DNA of 56,067 bases from JAAUQA01 sp036351435 (GCA_036351435.1 JAZBPA010000074.1:1-56067); one strand, 5' to 3'. Counted from the first letter of the stretch, positions 33,007 to 42,338 are shown. Numbers and translations: made by a program. The notes: a model not told the origin generated them from the letters alone.

Positions 33007-35186
33007 GCAAAACACCCGATTTCACCACTCTGGATTACGCTGCGAGCGGATTCGCCAAGCCGAGTTTCGCCGAATGGCAAGCTGCAGTAGAAAAAGCGTC
33101 CGGGAAATCGCTGGACGAGTTGGTCGCACGGACCATGGAGCATATCGACATCAAGCCGCTGTACACGCATGAGGACAGCGATGCATTGGGCCACTTGGGC
33201 TATATGGCGGGTATTCCGCCCTATTTGCGTGGCCCCTATGCGGCGATGTATGTGACGCGGCCCTGGACGGTGCGCCAATACGCGGGATTTTCCACCGCTG
33301 AAGAGAGTAATGCGTTTTATCGGCGCAATCTGGCCGCGGGGCAGATGGGGTTATCCATCGCCTTCGATCTGGCCACCCACCGGGGTTATGACTCCGATCA
33401 TGCCCGCGTGGTCGGCGATGTGGGCAAGGCCGGGGTGGCCATCGACTCGCTGCTGGATGCGGAAATTCTGTTCGACGGCATCCCGCTGGACCGGATGTCG
33501 GTGTCCATGACCATGAACGGCGCGGTGTTGCCGGTGATGGCGTTCTATATCGCCGCCGCCGAGGAACAAGGGGTTAAGCACGAGCAGCTGACCGGCACCA
33601 TTCAGAACGACATTCTCAAAGAATATATGGTGCGTAACACCTATATTTATCCGCCGACCCCGTCCATGCGTATCATCGGCGACATTTTCGCTTATACCGC
33701 CAAGGAGATGCCCAAGTTTAATTCCATCTCAATTTCCGGCTATCACATGCAGGAAGCCGGGGCAACCGCCGATCTGGAACTGGGCTATACACTGGCCGAC
33801 GGGCTGGAATATATCCGTACCGGTGTCAACGCCGGCATGGATGTCGACGCCTTCGCGCCGCGCATTTCCTTCTTCTGGGCCATCGGCATGAACTACTTCA
33901 TGGAAGTGGCCAAGATGCGTGCCGGACGGCTGTTGTGGGCGAAGATCATCAAGGGTTTCAATCCCAAGAATGAGAAATCCATGGCGTTGCGGACTCACTG
34001 TCAAACCTCCGGCTGGAGTTTGCAAGAGCAGGACCCGTTCAACAACGTGAGCCGGACCTGTGTGGAAGCGATGGCAGCCGCTTTAGGGCATACCCAATCC
34101 TTACACACCAACGCACTGGACGAAGCGATTGCCCTGCCGACCGATTTTTCTGCGCGGATCGCTAGAAACACTCAATTGTTATTGCAAGACGAAATCGGCA
34201 TCTGCAAGGTGGTCGATCCGTGGGGCGGTTCTTATTTCGTGGAGGCGCTGACCGACGAACTGGTGAAGAAGGCTTGGGCGCATATTCAGGAAATCGAGAG
34301 CTTGGGCGGCATGGCCAAGGCCATCGAAACCGGGCTACCTAAGATGCGCATTGAAGAAGCATCCGCACGGCGACAGGCCCATATCGATTCCGGTAAGGAA
34401 ACCCTAGTGGGCGTCAATAAATACCGGCTGTCTACGGAAGATCCCCTGGAAATCCTGGATATTGACAACACCGCCGTGCGCGAAGCACAACTGCGTCGTC
34501 TGGCCAAGCTGCGCGCCGAACGCGATGAAGCCAAAGTCAGATCGGCGTTGAACGCGATTACTCACAGCGCCGAAACCGGTGAGGGTAATTTGCTGGAACG
34601 GGCGGTCGAAGCGGCGCGTGCCCGTGCCTCGTTAGGCGAGATTTCCGATGCTATGGAAACCGTGTTCGGGCGGCACAAAGCCGTCATCCGTTCCATTTCC
34701 GGCGTGTACAGCAGCGAATTCGGGGAGGAAAAAGAAGTGCAAACCGTGCGTCAAATGGCTGATGAATTCGAATTGCGTGAGGGCCGCCGACCCAGAATCC
34801 TGGTCGCCAAAATGGGTCAAGACGGCCATGATCGCGGCGCCAAGGTGATCGCCACGGCGTTTGCCGATTTGGGTTTCGATGTGGACATCGGTGCCTTATT
34901 CCAAACCCCCGATGAAGTGGCCCGCCAAGCAGTGGAGAACGACGTGCACGTGATCGGCATCAGTTCGCTAGCTGCTGGGCACAAGACCTTGGTCCCGCAG
35001 CTGAACCAGGAACTGCACAAGATCGGGCGCGACGACATCATGATCGTAGTGGGCGGGGTTATCCCGGCTCAGGATTATGATTTCCTCCGGTCCAACGGTG
35101 CAGCGGCCATTTTCGGGCCGGGTACGGTGATTCCGGTAGCGGCGCAGAAAGTGTTGGACGAACTTAATCACCGCTTGGCCGCCTAG
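33003..35186 (+). CDS. mutB: Methylmalonyl-CoA mutase large (alpha) subunit
   Basis: 727 residues. The substrate channel and barrel motifs are FSTAEESNAFYRRNLAAGQM, LSIAFDLATHRGYDSDH, SISGYHMQEAGATADLELGY and RTHCQTSGWSLQEQDPFNNV. The C-terminal cobalamin-binding domain has the cobalt-ligand motif in KMGQDGHDRGAKVIA (DGHDRG). It carries out the B12-radical rearrangement that feeds propionyl-CoA carbon into the TCA cycle, or runs backwards toward propionate. It is coupled to the small subunit gene by a four-base overlap and followed by meaB. No methylmalonyl-CoA epimerase is in the window. Confidence 0.97.
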   Translation: MSKTPDFTTLDYAASGFAKPSFAEWQAAVEKASGKSLDELVARTMEHIDIKPLYTHEDSDALGHLGYMAGIPPYLRGPYAAMYVTRPWTVRQYAGFSTAEESNAFYRRNLAAGQMGLSIAFDLATHRGYDSDHARVVGDVGKAGVAIDSLLDAEILFDGIPLDRMSVSMTMNGAVLPVMAFYIAAAEEQGVKHEQLTGTIQNDILKEYMVRNTYIYPPTPSMRIIGDIFAYTAKEMPKFNSISISGYHMQEAGATADLELGYTLADGLEYIRTGVNAGMDVDAFAPRISFFWAIGMNYFMEVAKMRAGRLLWAKIIKGFNPKNEKSMALRTHCQTSGWSLQEQDPFNNVSRTCVEAMAAALGHTQSLHTNALDEAIALPTDFSARIARNTQLLLQDEIGICKVVDPWGGSYFVEALTDELVKKAWAHIQEIESLGGMAKAIETGLPKMRIEEASARRQAHIDSGKETLVGVNKYRLSTEDPLEILDIDNTAVREAQLRRLAKLRAERDEAKVRSALNAITHSAETGEGNLLERAVEAARARASLGEISDAMETVFGRHKAVIRSISGVYSSEFGEEKEVQTVRQMADEFELREGRRPRILVAKMGQDGHDRGAKVIATAFADLGFDVDIGALFQTPDEVARQAVENDVHVIGISSLAAGHKTLVPQLNQELHKIGRDDIMIVVGGVIPAQDYDFLRSNGAAAIFGPGTVIPVAAQKVLDELNHRLAA

Positions 35187-35204
35187 CGGTTAATCCTACC
35201 GTTC

Positions 35205-35229
35205 CGGGGCGGGCGGGTTGCTCGCCCCG
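35205..35229 (+). terminator. Hairpin between mutB and meaB
   Basis: CGGGGCGGGC (35205-35214) pairs with GCTCGCCCCG (35220-35229), with one G-T wobble and a 5-base loop. Only ATTT follows. It probably attenuates or stabilises the message rather than ending it. Confidence 0.4.
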
Positions 35230-35251
35230 ATTTCACGCAAAAGACAGGCTC

Positions 35252-36379
35252 ATGGGCGAAAAGAAAAACAGACCGGATTGGATTCCTGACAATGCCGGCG
35301 AGGAATTCACCACCAGCATAGTCAAAGGCATAGACGGTGGGCACGACGGGTTTCGTGGTTCGGAACCGCCGAAGGCACGCCCGGCCGGGCCGAAGCGCCG
35401 ACGATTAACCGTCGATGAATACGTTGCCGGGGTGTTGGCGGGCGATCGCAATGTGCTGGCCCAAACCATTACCCTGGTGGAAAGCAACGCCTCGGCCCAT
35501 TTCGACACGGCACAGGAGGTGTTGCGGCAGTTATTGCCGCATACCGGCAAATCCATCCGGGTCGGCATCACCGGCGTACCGGGGGTCGGTAAAAGCACTT
35601 TTATTGAAGCGTTGGGCTTGCAGCTGTGCGAGCAAGGCCATCGGGTAGCGGTGTTGGCGGTGGATCCCAGCAGCACGGTAACGCGCGGCAGTATTCTGGG
35701 CGACAAAACCCGCATGGATCAGCTGTCGCAGGATTTACGCGCCTTTATCCGGCCTTCGCCGTCGAGTGGCACCTTGGGCGGCGTGACCCGCAAAAGCCGG
35801 GAGACCATGCTGGTGTGCGAAGCCTTCGGTTTCGACGTCATTCTGGTGGAAACGGTCGGTGTCGGTCAGAGCGAAACCACGGTGCGCTCCATGGTGGATT
35901 TCTTTTTATTGCTGATGCTGTCCGGGGCCGGAGATGAATTGCAGGGCATCAAAAAAGGCATCATGGAGTTGGCCGATGCGCTGCTGATCAACAAGGCTGA
36001 TGGCGAAAACAAGATGCGCGCCCGAGGGGCCAAAGCGGAATACAATCGTGCCCTACATTATCTAGCACCGGCCACCGAGGGTTGGCAGACTCGCGCCCAT
36101 ACCTGTTCTGCGGTGAGCGGCGAAGGAATCAAGGAAATTTGGGCGGTGGTGGAGAAATTCCGTCAACTGACCTCGGTTTCGGGGGCGTTCGAAAAGCGTC
36201 GTCGCCATCAAATTCTGGATTGGGTGTATACGATGGTGGAAGAACATCTACGCAAAAGTTTCTTCGAACATGCTGGCGTAAAACATATTCGCACCGATGT
36301 AGAACAGGCGGTGGTTGAAGGACACATGCCACCGACGGTGGCGGTACGAGAGTTGATCAAGAAGTATGAGGGTGAGTAG
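35252..36379 (+). CDS. meaB: Methylmalonyl-CoA mutase-associated GTPase MeaB
   Basis: 375 residues. The P-loop is GVPGVGKSTF; the next G-motifs are VLAVDPSSTVTRGSILGDKT, VETVGVGQSE and the NKAD specificity motif. The family stretch IRPSPSSGTLGGVTRKSRE is present. The N-terminal 45 residues are extra and charged, with low complexity. MeaB is the GTP-dependent chaperone that gates loading of adenosylcobalamin into methylmalonyl-CoA mutase and protects it from inactivation. Its place 65 bases after mutB fits this. No cobalamin adenosyltransferase gene is adjacent. Confidence 0.95.
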   Translation: MGEKKNRPDWIPDNAGEEFTTSIVKGIDGGHDGFRGSEPPKARPAGPKRRRLTVDEYVAGVLAGDRNVLAQTITLVESNASAHFDTAQEVLRQLLPHTGKSIRVGITGVPGVGKSTFIEALGLQLCEQGHRVAVLAVDPSSTVTRGSILGDKTRMDQLSQDLRAFIRPSPSSGTLGGVTRKSRETMLVCEAFGFDVILVETVGVGQSETTVRSMVDFFLLLMLSGAGDELQGIKKGIMELADALLINKADGENKMRARGAKAEYNRALHYLAPATEGWQTRAHTCSAVSGEGIKEIWAVVEKFRQLTSVSGAFEKRRRHQILDWVYTMVEEHLRKSFFEHAGVKHIRTDVEQAVVEGHMPPTVAVRELIKKYEGE

Positions 36380-36422
36380 GTCTGTCGCTGAATTTGGGTT
36401 GTACTTTTAGAAGGAGTAAGCA

Positions 36423-36803
36423 ATGGGGTTGATCCATGCCGAAATTGAATTGGGCAACCCAAGGAACAGGACTATTAATCCCATGAGAGTTAAGGCTCTG
36501 GTCGATACCGGCGCCTTGCATCTCTGCATACCGGAGCATGTTTCTATACAGCTCCAACTAGAGGAACTGTATAAAAGGGAAGTTACCACCGCCGATGGTA
36601 AAAAGCATCTATGCCCTTATGTAGGACCGATCGAATTAAAGTTTGAAAATCGGGGTTGTTTTACCGGCGCGCTGGTGTTGGGCGATGAAGTGCTTTTGGG
36701 AGCCGTTCCTATGGAGGATATGGATGTGTTGATTTCTCCGGCAAAACAAACGCTCACGGTTAATCCGGAAAGCCCGAATATTGCCATGTCGATTGTGAAA
36801 TAG
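36423..36803 (+). CDS. Stand-alone retropepsin-like (clan AA) aspartic protease
   Basis: 126 residues. The active-site motif is DTGA in VKALVDTGALHLCIPEHV, then LLGAVPMEDMDVLI and TVNPESPNIAMSIVK near the end, all typical of the small bacterial clan AA family. The protein has one copy of the fold and, like retroviral protease, should work only as a dimer that contributes one Asp per subunit. No signal peptide is present; the product is probably cytoplasmic. GGAG lies about eight bases before the ATG. It follows meaB by 43 bases and precedes the DUF3080 gene by 13. Substrates of this family are unknown. Confidence 0.82.
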   Translation: MGLIHAEIELGNPRNRTINPMRVKALVDTGALHLCIPEHVSIQLQLEELYKREVTTADGKKHLCPYVGPIELKFENRGCFTGALVLGDEVLLGAVPMEDMDVLISPAKQTLTVNPESPNIAMSIVK

Positions 36804-36816
36804 AATATGCAGCCAC

Positions 36817-37866
36817 ATGCGATACAGCTTTATACCCGGATTGGTTCTTCTCATGTTGAGCGGCTGTACAGAAACCTCGGAACACCTGCTGGCTGACTAT
36901 GTGCAGCGGGTCGAAAACGCTACCGGCGTAAAAGCGCAGACAACCCGCTCAGCGACGGTTTTACTCACCTATCCAACGCAACGCCTGCTCAAGTTGCCGA
37001 TGGCCGAAATACGGATTGGCTTGGCCGACTATATGGGGTTGCGTCATTGCCGGTTGTTCAATTTGGTCAGCGAACGCAACAGTTTGTTGGGCAAGGTGAT
37101 GCCGCTTTCTCAGCAACTGGTTTACGAGATCGACTTCTTGCGGGAAGCGGCAATTTGTCGGCAGCGGTTGAAAAACGAAGCGAAGGGCGATAAACAAACG
37201 GATCAAGCGCTCCTGGATATGATCGAGGCCAAACAGACAGCCTTTCCAGTTATATTTTGGAACGCGACTTTCGCCAGCCCGGAAATGGCCAAGGCATTCA
37301 GTTTGGCCGCCGATGCGTTGCGGCCGGACGAAATCAATACTCATCTTTATTCAAGTCAGGCCATTGACTATTTGATCACTCTCGGCGCGCAAGCACCCCA
37401 ATTCGCGACGAAACCCGACATATCGGAACTGGAAGAGCAATACTTTGCTCTGCAACTGCACCGCTATGGCGGTCGTCTGCTGAGATCGATCGCTGAACTA
37501 AGCGACATATTGAATCGCGCTGCCGATGCGTTGGAACGCATGATGATCGCGGGGCCGGTCTGCCCTCAGAACAAGCCCATCAAAAAGGCGCGGATTTTGA
37601 AAAATGTGTTCGCCAAATTCTATGTTGGTACCGTACAGCGCTATTTATCGCAGATTGATCGGCAAGGGCGACAGTGGCTGGAAGCCATTGAGCAACTCGT
37701 TCGGAGCCAGCGTGTTGATCTGCCCCCTGCCTTCGTTGAATACCGCACCCAAATGCTGGCCTTGGATGGGAAACTATGGCAAGGATTTAGGAACGCCACT
37801 AAACGACACACCCTGGCTTGGAAAAGCTTATTTGATCAATGCGGGTTGCAACCGCAAACCGATTAG
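36817..37866 (+). CDS. DUF3080 lipoprotein
   Basis: 349 residues. The signal peptide ends with a lipobox (LLMLSGC, Cys17). Family features are ELxL-type MGLRHCRLFNLVSERNSLLG, KVMPLSQQLVYEIDFLREAA and a conserved cysteine in ICRQRL. The middle and C-terminal parts are helical (YFALQLHRYGGRLLRSIAEL). DUF3080 proteins are found in gammaproteobacteria with no known function. The acylated protein should sit in the outer or inner membrane, facing the periplasm. It is convergent with the amino-acid-binding protein gene; the two share a perfect hairpin that includes its TAG. Confidence 0.85.
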   Translation: MRYSFIPGLVLLMLSGCTETSEHLLADYVQRVENATGVKAQTTRSATVLLTYPTQRLLKLPMAEIRIGLADYMGLRHCRLFNLVSERNSLLGKVMPLSQQLVYEIDFLREAAICRQRLKNEAKGDKQTDQALLDMIEAKQTAFPVIFWNATFASPEMAKAFSLAADALRPDEINTHLYSSQAIDYLITLGAQAPQFATKPDISELEEQYFALQLHRYGGRLLRSIAELSDILNRAADALERMMIAGPVCPQNKPIKKARILKNVFAKFYVGTVQRYLSQIDRQGRQWLEAIEQLVRSQRVDLPPAFVEYRTQMLALDGKLWQGFRNATKRHTLAWKSLFDQCGLQPQTD

Positions 37867-37887
37867 CAGCCTATGTCCGCTAATCGG
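37859..37887. terminator. Shared bidirectional terminator hairpin
   Basis: CCGATTAGC (37859-37867) and GCTAATCGG (37879-37887) pair perfectly over an 11-base loop. It fills the 21-bp gap between two convergent genes and includes the stop codon of the DUF3080 gene. T-runs are missing on both sides. Confidence 0.6.
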
Positions 37888-38913
37888 CTAACGAACCGAA
37901 GGCACATACATCAGTCCACCATCGGTCCACAGCGCATTTTGCCCGCGCTGCATTTTCAACGGCGAATCCAAGCCGACATTTCGTTCAAAGGATTCGCCGT
38001 AATTGCCTACTTGTTTGATGATTTGGTATGCCCAATCATCGCTCAGCCCGAGATGTTTAGCGACATTTCCCTCTAGCCCTAATAGATGGCGGATCATTGG
38101 ATTGGTCGCGTTTTGTTTGACGCGGTCAACATTGAGACTACTAACCCCTTCCTCTTCGGCATTGATTAGAGTGAATAAACTCCATTTAACAATATTCAAC
38201 CATTGATCATCGCCTTGGCGGACCACGGGACCGAGCGGTTCTTTAGAAATGAATTCCGGTAGCACCATTGAATCTTCTGGATTGCTAAACAATGTTCTCT
38301 GCGCATAAAGCTGTGATTGATCGCTGGTCAGTACATCGCATTGTTTTTCTTCATAGGCTTGGCGTGCGGCTTCCGGTGTTTCCACATAGACCGGTCGGTA
38401 TTGCATCTGATGAATGGTGAAGTATTCCTTGAGATTAAGTTCTGTAGTGGTGTTTTTCGTCACGCAGACAGAGACGCCATTCAATTCCAAGGCGCTTCGC
38501 ACACCCTGCACTTTTCTGACCATAAAGCCTTGGCCGTCGAAGTAATTTATACCGGCAAAACTGATTCCCATTGAGGTATCGCGGGTCATATTCCAAGTGG
38601 TGTTGCGCGAGAGAATATCGATCTTCCCATCTTGCAGCGCCTTAAAACGTTCTTCAGCTGTCAGAGGCAGATAGGTGACCTTGTCCGCATCACCGAACAC
38701 TGCAGCGGCGACCGCACGACACAGATCAACATCCAATCCGCTCCAGGTGCCTTTATCGTCTGCCATTGAAAAGCCGGGAATACCGGTGCTCACGCCGCAC
38801 TGAATAGCCCCTCGTTTTTTGACATCGTCCAGCGTAGAAGCAATCACGCTGCTACTCAACAGCCAGCTCATGCTCAGGATGACGAACAGCATCCATCGAT
38901 TAGTGAATTTCAT
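37888..38913 (-). CDS. Amino-acid ABC transporter substrate-binding protein (AapJ-like)
   Basis: 341 residues from the ATG at 38913, which has GAGGG at good distance; a GTG six bases upstream is too near to it. The signal peptide ends SSVIAS. The mature part has DVKKRGAIQCGVSTGIPGFS, GLDVDLCRAVAAAVFGDADK, ERFKALQDGKIDILSRNTTW and QCDVLTSDQSQLYAQR, as in the general L-amino-acid-binding proteins AapJ/BztA. It should bind polar amino acids in the periplasm. No permease or ATPase gene lies next to it, so it works with a transporter encoded elsewhere or as a sensor. The DUF2782 gene is just upstream on the same strand. Confidence 0.9.
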   Translation of the reverse strand: MKFTNRWMLFVILSMSWLLSSSVIASTLDDVKKRGAIQCGVSTGIPGFSMADDKGTWSGLDVDLCRAVAAAVFGDADKVTYLPLTAEERFKALQDGKIDILSRNTTWNMTRDTSMGISFAGINYFDGQGFMVRKVQGVRSALELNGVSVCVTKNTTTELNLKEYFTIHQMQYRPVYVETPEAARQAYEEKQCDVLTSDQSQLYAQRTLFSNPEDSMVLPEFISKEPLGPVVRQGDDQWLNIVKWSLFTLINAEEEGVSSLNVDRVKQNATNPMIRHLLGLEGNVAKHLGLSDDWAYQIIKQVGNYGESFERNVGLDSPLKMQRGQNALWTDGGLMYVPSVR

Positions 38914-38947
38914 CTGCACAGTACCCTCATTTCAATAACTGACTGGT

Positions 38948-39262
38948 TTACCAACTGGAAAAAACCCATCTTGGCGGTTCGACATCCATGCCTTGCGAGG
39001 TGCGGCGCCATTGCATATCCCCGGTCCCATCGGGATCAACCAGATAATAGGGAGAACCAACTTTCGGGGTCACTTTGACCATGTAGAGATTGCCATTGAC
39101 TCGGTACTCTTGCATGGTGCGATTGTTATGATCATTCATCGTGATACTCGGCACTGAGCCCGGCAAACTAAGATCCAAGTCTTCGACGCGGAGGTCTTTT
39201 GCATGGGCAGTGAAGATCCCCAGCGCCATTGCTGAGATCACCAGCCTCTTAATCAGCATCAT
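38948..39262 (-). CDS. DUF2782 exported protein
   Basis: 104 residues. The signal peptide is about residues 1-21 (ending FTAHA). The DUF2782 core reads NRTMQEYRVNGNLYMVKVTP, KVGSPYYLVDPDGTGDMQWRR and PPRWVFSSW. Members are small periplasmic proteins, often encoded near polA in gammaproteobacteria, with no known role. AAGGA lies six bases before the ATG. It precedes the amino-acid-binding protein gene by 34 bases and may be co-transcribed with it. Confidence 0.9.
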   Translation of the reverse strand: MMLIKRLVISAMALGIFTAHAKDLRVEDLDLSLPGSVPSITMNDHNNRTMQEYRVNGNLYMVKVTPKVGSPYYLVDPDGTGDMQWRRTSQGMDVEPPRWVFSSW

Positions 39263-39402
39263 ATTGAATCCTTAACCAAGGGTTATCCACTATTCGATGT
39301 AAGGCAATGAGTTTATATCAAAATTAAGCTTGAGGGGTACGCCATGGTGCCGCGATCCAGCCGGTCTTCCAGGGATTCGATGTACGCTTTCGGTATCGTT
39401 TT

Positions 39403-39684
39403 CTATTCTTGGAAAAGAATGAAAACGTTATCGATACTGCGGGGTTTCCAACCTGGAGCCTCGAATGATCCATGGTTATAATCAAAAACGACTTTTACCA
39501 GCACGTTATCATCTTCGGATAGGCTGTTAAGCCCCATTTCATTGCCTTGGGAGTCTACTGCAGTGACTTGAATGGTAATGTTTTTTTCAAATATGTATTG
39601 CTGTACTTTCTCAATGACTCTTTGTTCTTCCTGTTGACTTGTACTGTGGACGAGCTCTCGCCACATTGATGCTATGGTGTTCAT
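39403..39684 (-). CDS. Hypothetical protein, 93 aa, perhaps shortened by an amber codon
   Basis: The frame MNTIASMWRELVHSTSQQEE has AGGGG in its leader and ends with SIDNVFILFQE and TAG (39403-39405). The same frame stays open for 29 more codons (KTIPKAYIESLEDRLDRGTM, then AYPSSLILI) to a TAA at 39313-39315, and this extension looks protein-like. Either the stop is a recent mutation or the extension is chance. No family is recognised and no signal peptide is seen. It lies between ppx and the DUF2782 gene on the same strand. Confidence 0.5.
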   Translation of the reverse strand: MNTIASMWRELVHSTSQQEEQRVIEKVQQYIFEKNITIQVTAVDSQGNEMGLNSLSEDDNVLVKVVFDYNHGSFEAPGWKPRSIDNVFILFQE

Positions 39685-39793
39685 GTGCTGGCCCCTGTTG
39701 CGCGCCTCAGAGAGAATGAATCTGCCAAAAAAACAAGAAGCTGACCATGATTTCGCTACCTGAAAGGTAAACCCGCTTAGCGTGCAGTTCCCA

Positions 39794-41317
39794 TTACTTA
39801 GCTAAGGAGAGCTCAACATCATAATCGGCTTGCGCGAAAGTCAATTGAAATCCAGCCTTTTTCAGATAACTCACTTCCCGTTCCAGATCGGCACGAGTCA
39901 AGGCACGCTCCTCCAACCAACCAGCGGGAAAGATTAGATCTAGATTCTGCCCGTCGACACGCAAAGTAAGCGTAGGCAATGCCCGGCGACTGCGACTACG
40001 ATGCAACAAAACCGCCATTCTTAGCAACACGCATAACCGCCGCGCGGGAGTTGCCATCCCCTTGGGCAGTACGGCAAACACATTGCGCGGAAACTTGCGC
40101 CGATGGCCACGCACCAGCATGGCCAATAGCCCCTGCCCACTGCGGGAGAATCCTGGCAGATCAGCATGTTGCAGAACATAAGCGCCATGTTTGTGGTAAT
40201 TGCTATGGGCAATCACCAGCCCGATCTCATGCAAACGGGCCGCCCATTCCAGATCGTAACCGAACTCCTCATCTTCCAGACCCCACGCTGTCTTCACCTG
40301 TTCTAAAAGGTTTAATGCAGTGGCGGTGACTCGCTCAGCTTGAGCTTCATCCAAGCCATAACGCTCATTTAATGCAGCAACCGTGCGGTGTCGGACATCC
40401 TCGTGACGTAGCCGCCCGATTAAATCGTAGATCACGCCTTCTCGCAGGGCCCCATCTGAGACTTGTAATTCCTCCACGCCCAAGGCTTCGCATAGTCCAT
40501 GCAACACGGTAAACCCACCGATAAATACCCGTGCCCGCCCCGGCTCTAATTGCCAACGGTCGGCGATAGCACCGATTTTCCCAGCGTCCAACAAAGCATT
40601 ACGCAGCTTACGCAGCGCGGCCAGGGTAATGCCTTCCCGACACCAGCCCTCGCCAACAACCACATCCCGAATCGCTTTTATGGTTCCAGAGGCCCCGATA
40701 ACACGGTTCCAGCCGAGCTCCTGATAGGCGAGCGTTACCGGTTCTAACTCAAGACTCACGGCTAACTCAGCCGCTTTCAGGTGGCTTTCACGGAATTTGC
40801 CCTCAGGAAAATGCTCTAGCGTAAGACTGACACAGCCCACGCCCAGACTCTCCAAATACAGGGATTCGAAATGCTCGCCGATAATCAGTTCGGTGCTACC
40901 GCCGCCGATGTCGACGACCAAGCGCTGCCCCTCAGTGGGGGCGGTACTGTGAGCGACCCCCAGATAAATCAGCCGCGCCTCTTCCCTGCCGCTGATAATC
41001 TCAACCGGATGTTCCAGCAGGGTCTCAGCCCTGGCCAAGAATTCTTGACTGTTACGTGCCTTACGTAGGGTATTGGTACCGACGATACGAACTCGGGAAG
41101 CGGGAATATGGCGTAACCGCTGGCCAAAGCGCGCCAGACAGTCCAACGCGCGTTGTTGTGCTTCCTCGGAAAGCCAATGACTGCTATCCAATCCGGCCCG
41201 GAGTTGCACCATTTCGCGCAATCGATCGACAATTTGTAAATGGCCGTTCGCCACCCGAGCGACGATCATGTGAAAGCTATTAGAACCAAGATCAATTGCG
41301 GCGATCAGGTCAGACAC
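39794..41317 (-). CDS. ppx: Exopolyphosphatase Ppx
   Basis: 507 residues, the length of E. coli Ppx (513). Actin-like ATPase-fold motifs are AIDLGSNSFHMIVARV at the N-terminus, RLVVDIGGGSTELIIGE in the middle and VIGASGTIKAIRDVV. The C-terminal half has an HD-like helical domain (ARLHEIGLVIAHSNYHKHGA). It removes phosphate from the end of polyphosphate chains; GppA-type pentaphosphate hydrolysis cannot be ruled out from motifs alone, but the length favours Ppx. The start is GTG with GGAG nine bases upstream. No ppk gene is adjacent. It diverges from rarD. Confidence 0.92.
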   Translation of the reverse strand: MSDLIAAIDLGSNSFHMIVARVANGHLQIVDRLREMVQLRAGLDSSHWLSEEAQQRALDCLARFGQRLRHIPASRVRIVGTNTLRKARNSQEFLARAETLLEHPVEIISGREEARLIYLGVAHSTAPTEGQRLVVDIGGGSTELIIGEHFESLYLESLGVGCVSLTLEHFPEGKFRESHLKAAELAVSLELEPVTLAYQELGWNRVIGASGTIKAIRDVVVGEGWCREGITLAALRKLRNALLDAGKIGAIADRWQLEPGRARVFIGGFTVLHGLCEALGVEELQVSDGALREGVIYDLIGRLRHEDVRHRTVAALNERYGLDEAQAERVTATALNLLEQVKTAWGLEDEEFGYDLEWAARLHEIGLVIAHSNYHKHGAYVLQHADLPGFSRSGQGLLAMLVRGHRRKFPRNVFAVLPKGMATPARRLCVLLRMAVLLHRSRSRRALPTLTLRVDGQNLDLIFPAGWLEERALTRADLEREVSYLKKAGFQLTFAQADYDVELSLAK

Positions 41318-41423
41318 GGTATCAGACTCCGAAAATGGTGAGTAATGTTGCGAAAAGTGTAATCGTTCCCTCCCGGACCTGTTAATTTATTTCCACAGCA
41401 AGACTTGGGGATCTTTCATATCT

Positions 41424-42338
41424 GTGAACACTTCTTCGCGTAGGCCAAACCCGGATCAGGCTACCGTGGGCATTCTCTGCGCTGTGGGAGGATTTAGTCT
41501 GTGGGGCATGTTCCCCATTTACTTCAAAGCCTTGGAGTCGGTTCCGGCGTTAGAGGTGTTAGCCCATCGGATCGTGTGGTCGGTGGTGTTACTGGCGCTG
41601 GTATTATGGGCTATCGGTTCCTGGAATACCGCACTGAGCGAACTGCGCAACTGGCGCAAGGCCGGGTATTATCTGCTGACGACTTTACTCATTTCCGGCA
41701 ATTGGTTGGTTTACATTTGGGCGGTTCAGCATGAGCGGGTGCTGGAAGCGAGCTTAGGATACTATATCAATCCGCTGGTTAATGTGTTGCTCGGCGTGTT
41801 GTTTTTACAGGAGCGGTTGCGTCCCTATCAACAACTGGCGGTGGCGTTGGCTAGCCTAGGGGTGTTGATACTGGTCAGTCAGCACGGGGTGGTACCTTGT
41901 GTTTCGCTGGTACTGGCGGTTAGCTTTGGTAGTTACGGATTGCTGCGTAAGAAAGCCGACGTAAACCCATTAGTCAGTTTGTTTCTGGAAACGCTATTGC
42001 TGACTCCTGCAGCGTTATGCTTGTTGTTAGTTTTGGCGTTACAAGGGCATGGCGCATTGGGAACCATTGATCGGCAAACCGATGGGCTGTTGCTGTTGGC
42101 AGGGGTAGTCACTGTCGTACCGCTGACCTTGTTTTTAGAGTCCACCCGCAGACTGCGTTTAGCGACCGTCGGTTTAGTACAATACCTGACGCCTACCTTG
42201 CAATTCTTACTCGCCGTCGCGCTGTATCAAGAACCGTTCACCCGCGCCCATCTGGTGACTTTTGTCTGTATCTGGACGGCGTTGGTTATTTATAGCGCAG
42301 ATGCTTTTTCCGCAGGAAAGGCACCGGTAAAGGTTTGA
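41424..42338 (+). CDS. rarD: RarD-type EamA family transporter
   Basis: 304 residues. Ten membrane helices in two EamA repeats are visible. The family hallmark GGFSLWGMFPIYFKAL opens the first helix, and NWLVYIWAVQHERVLEASLG with YYINPLVNVLLG are characteristic of RarD. The second repeat has SFGSYGLLRKKADVNPLVSL and LVQYLTPTLQFLLAV. RarD was linked to chloramphenicol sensitivity in Pseudomonas; the natural substrate is uncertain. The start is a GTG with a weak ribosome binding site. It is a single gene, divergent from ppx and convergent with rof (an 11-bp gap). Confidence 0.93.
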   Translation: MNTSSRRPNPDQATVGILCAVGGFSLWGMFPIYFKALESVPALEVLAHRIVWSVVLLALVLWAIGSWNTALSELRNWRKAGYYLLTTLLISGNWLVYIWAVQHERVLEASLGYYINPLVNVLLGVLFLQERLRPYQQLAVALASLGVLILVSQHGVVPCVSLVLAVSFGSYGLLRKKADVNPLVSLFLETLLLTPAALCLLLVLALQGHGALGTIDRQTDGLLLLAGVVTVVPLTLFLESTRRLRLATVGLVQYLTPTLQFLLAVALYQEPFTRAHLVTFVCIWTALVIYSADAFSAGKAPVKV

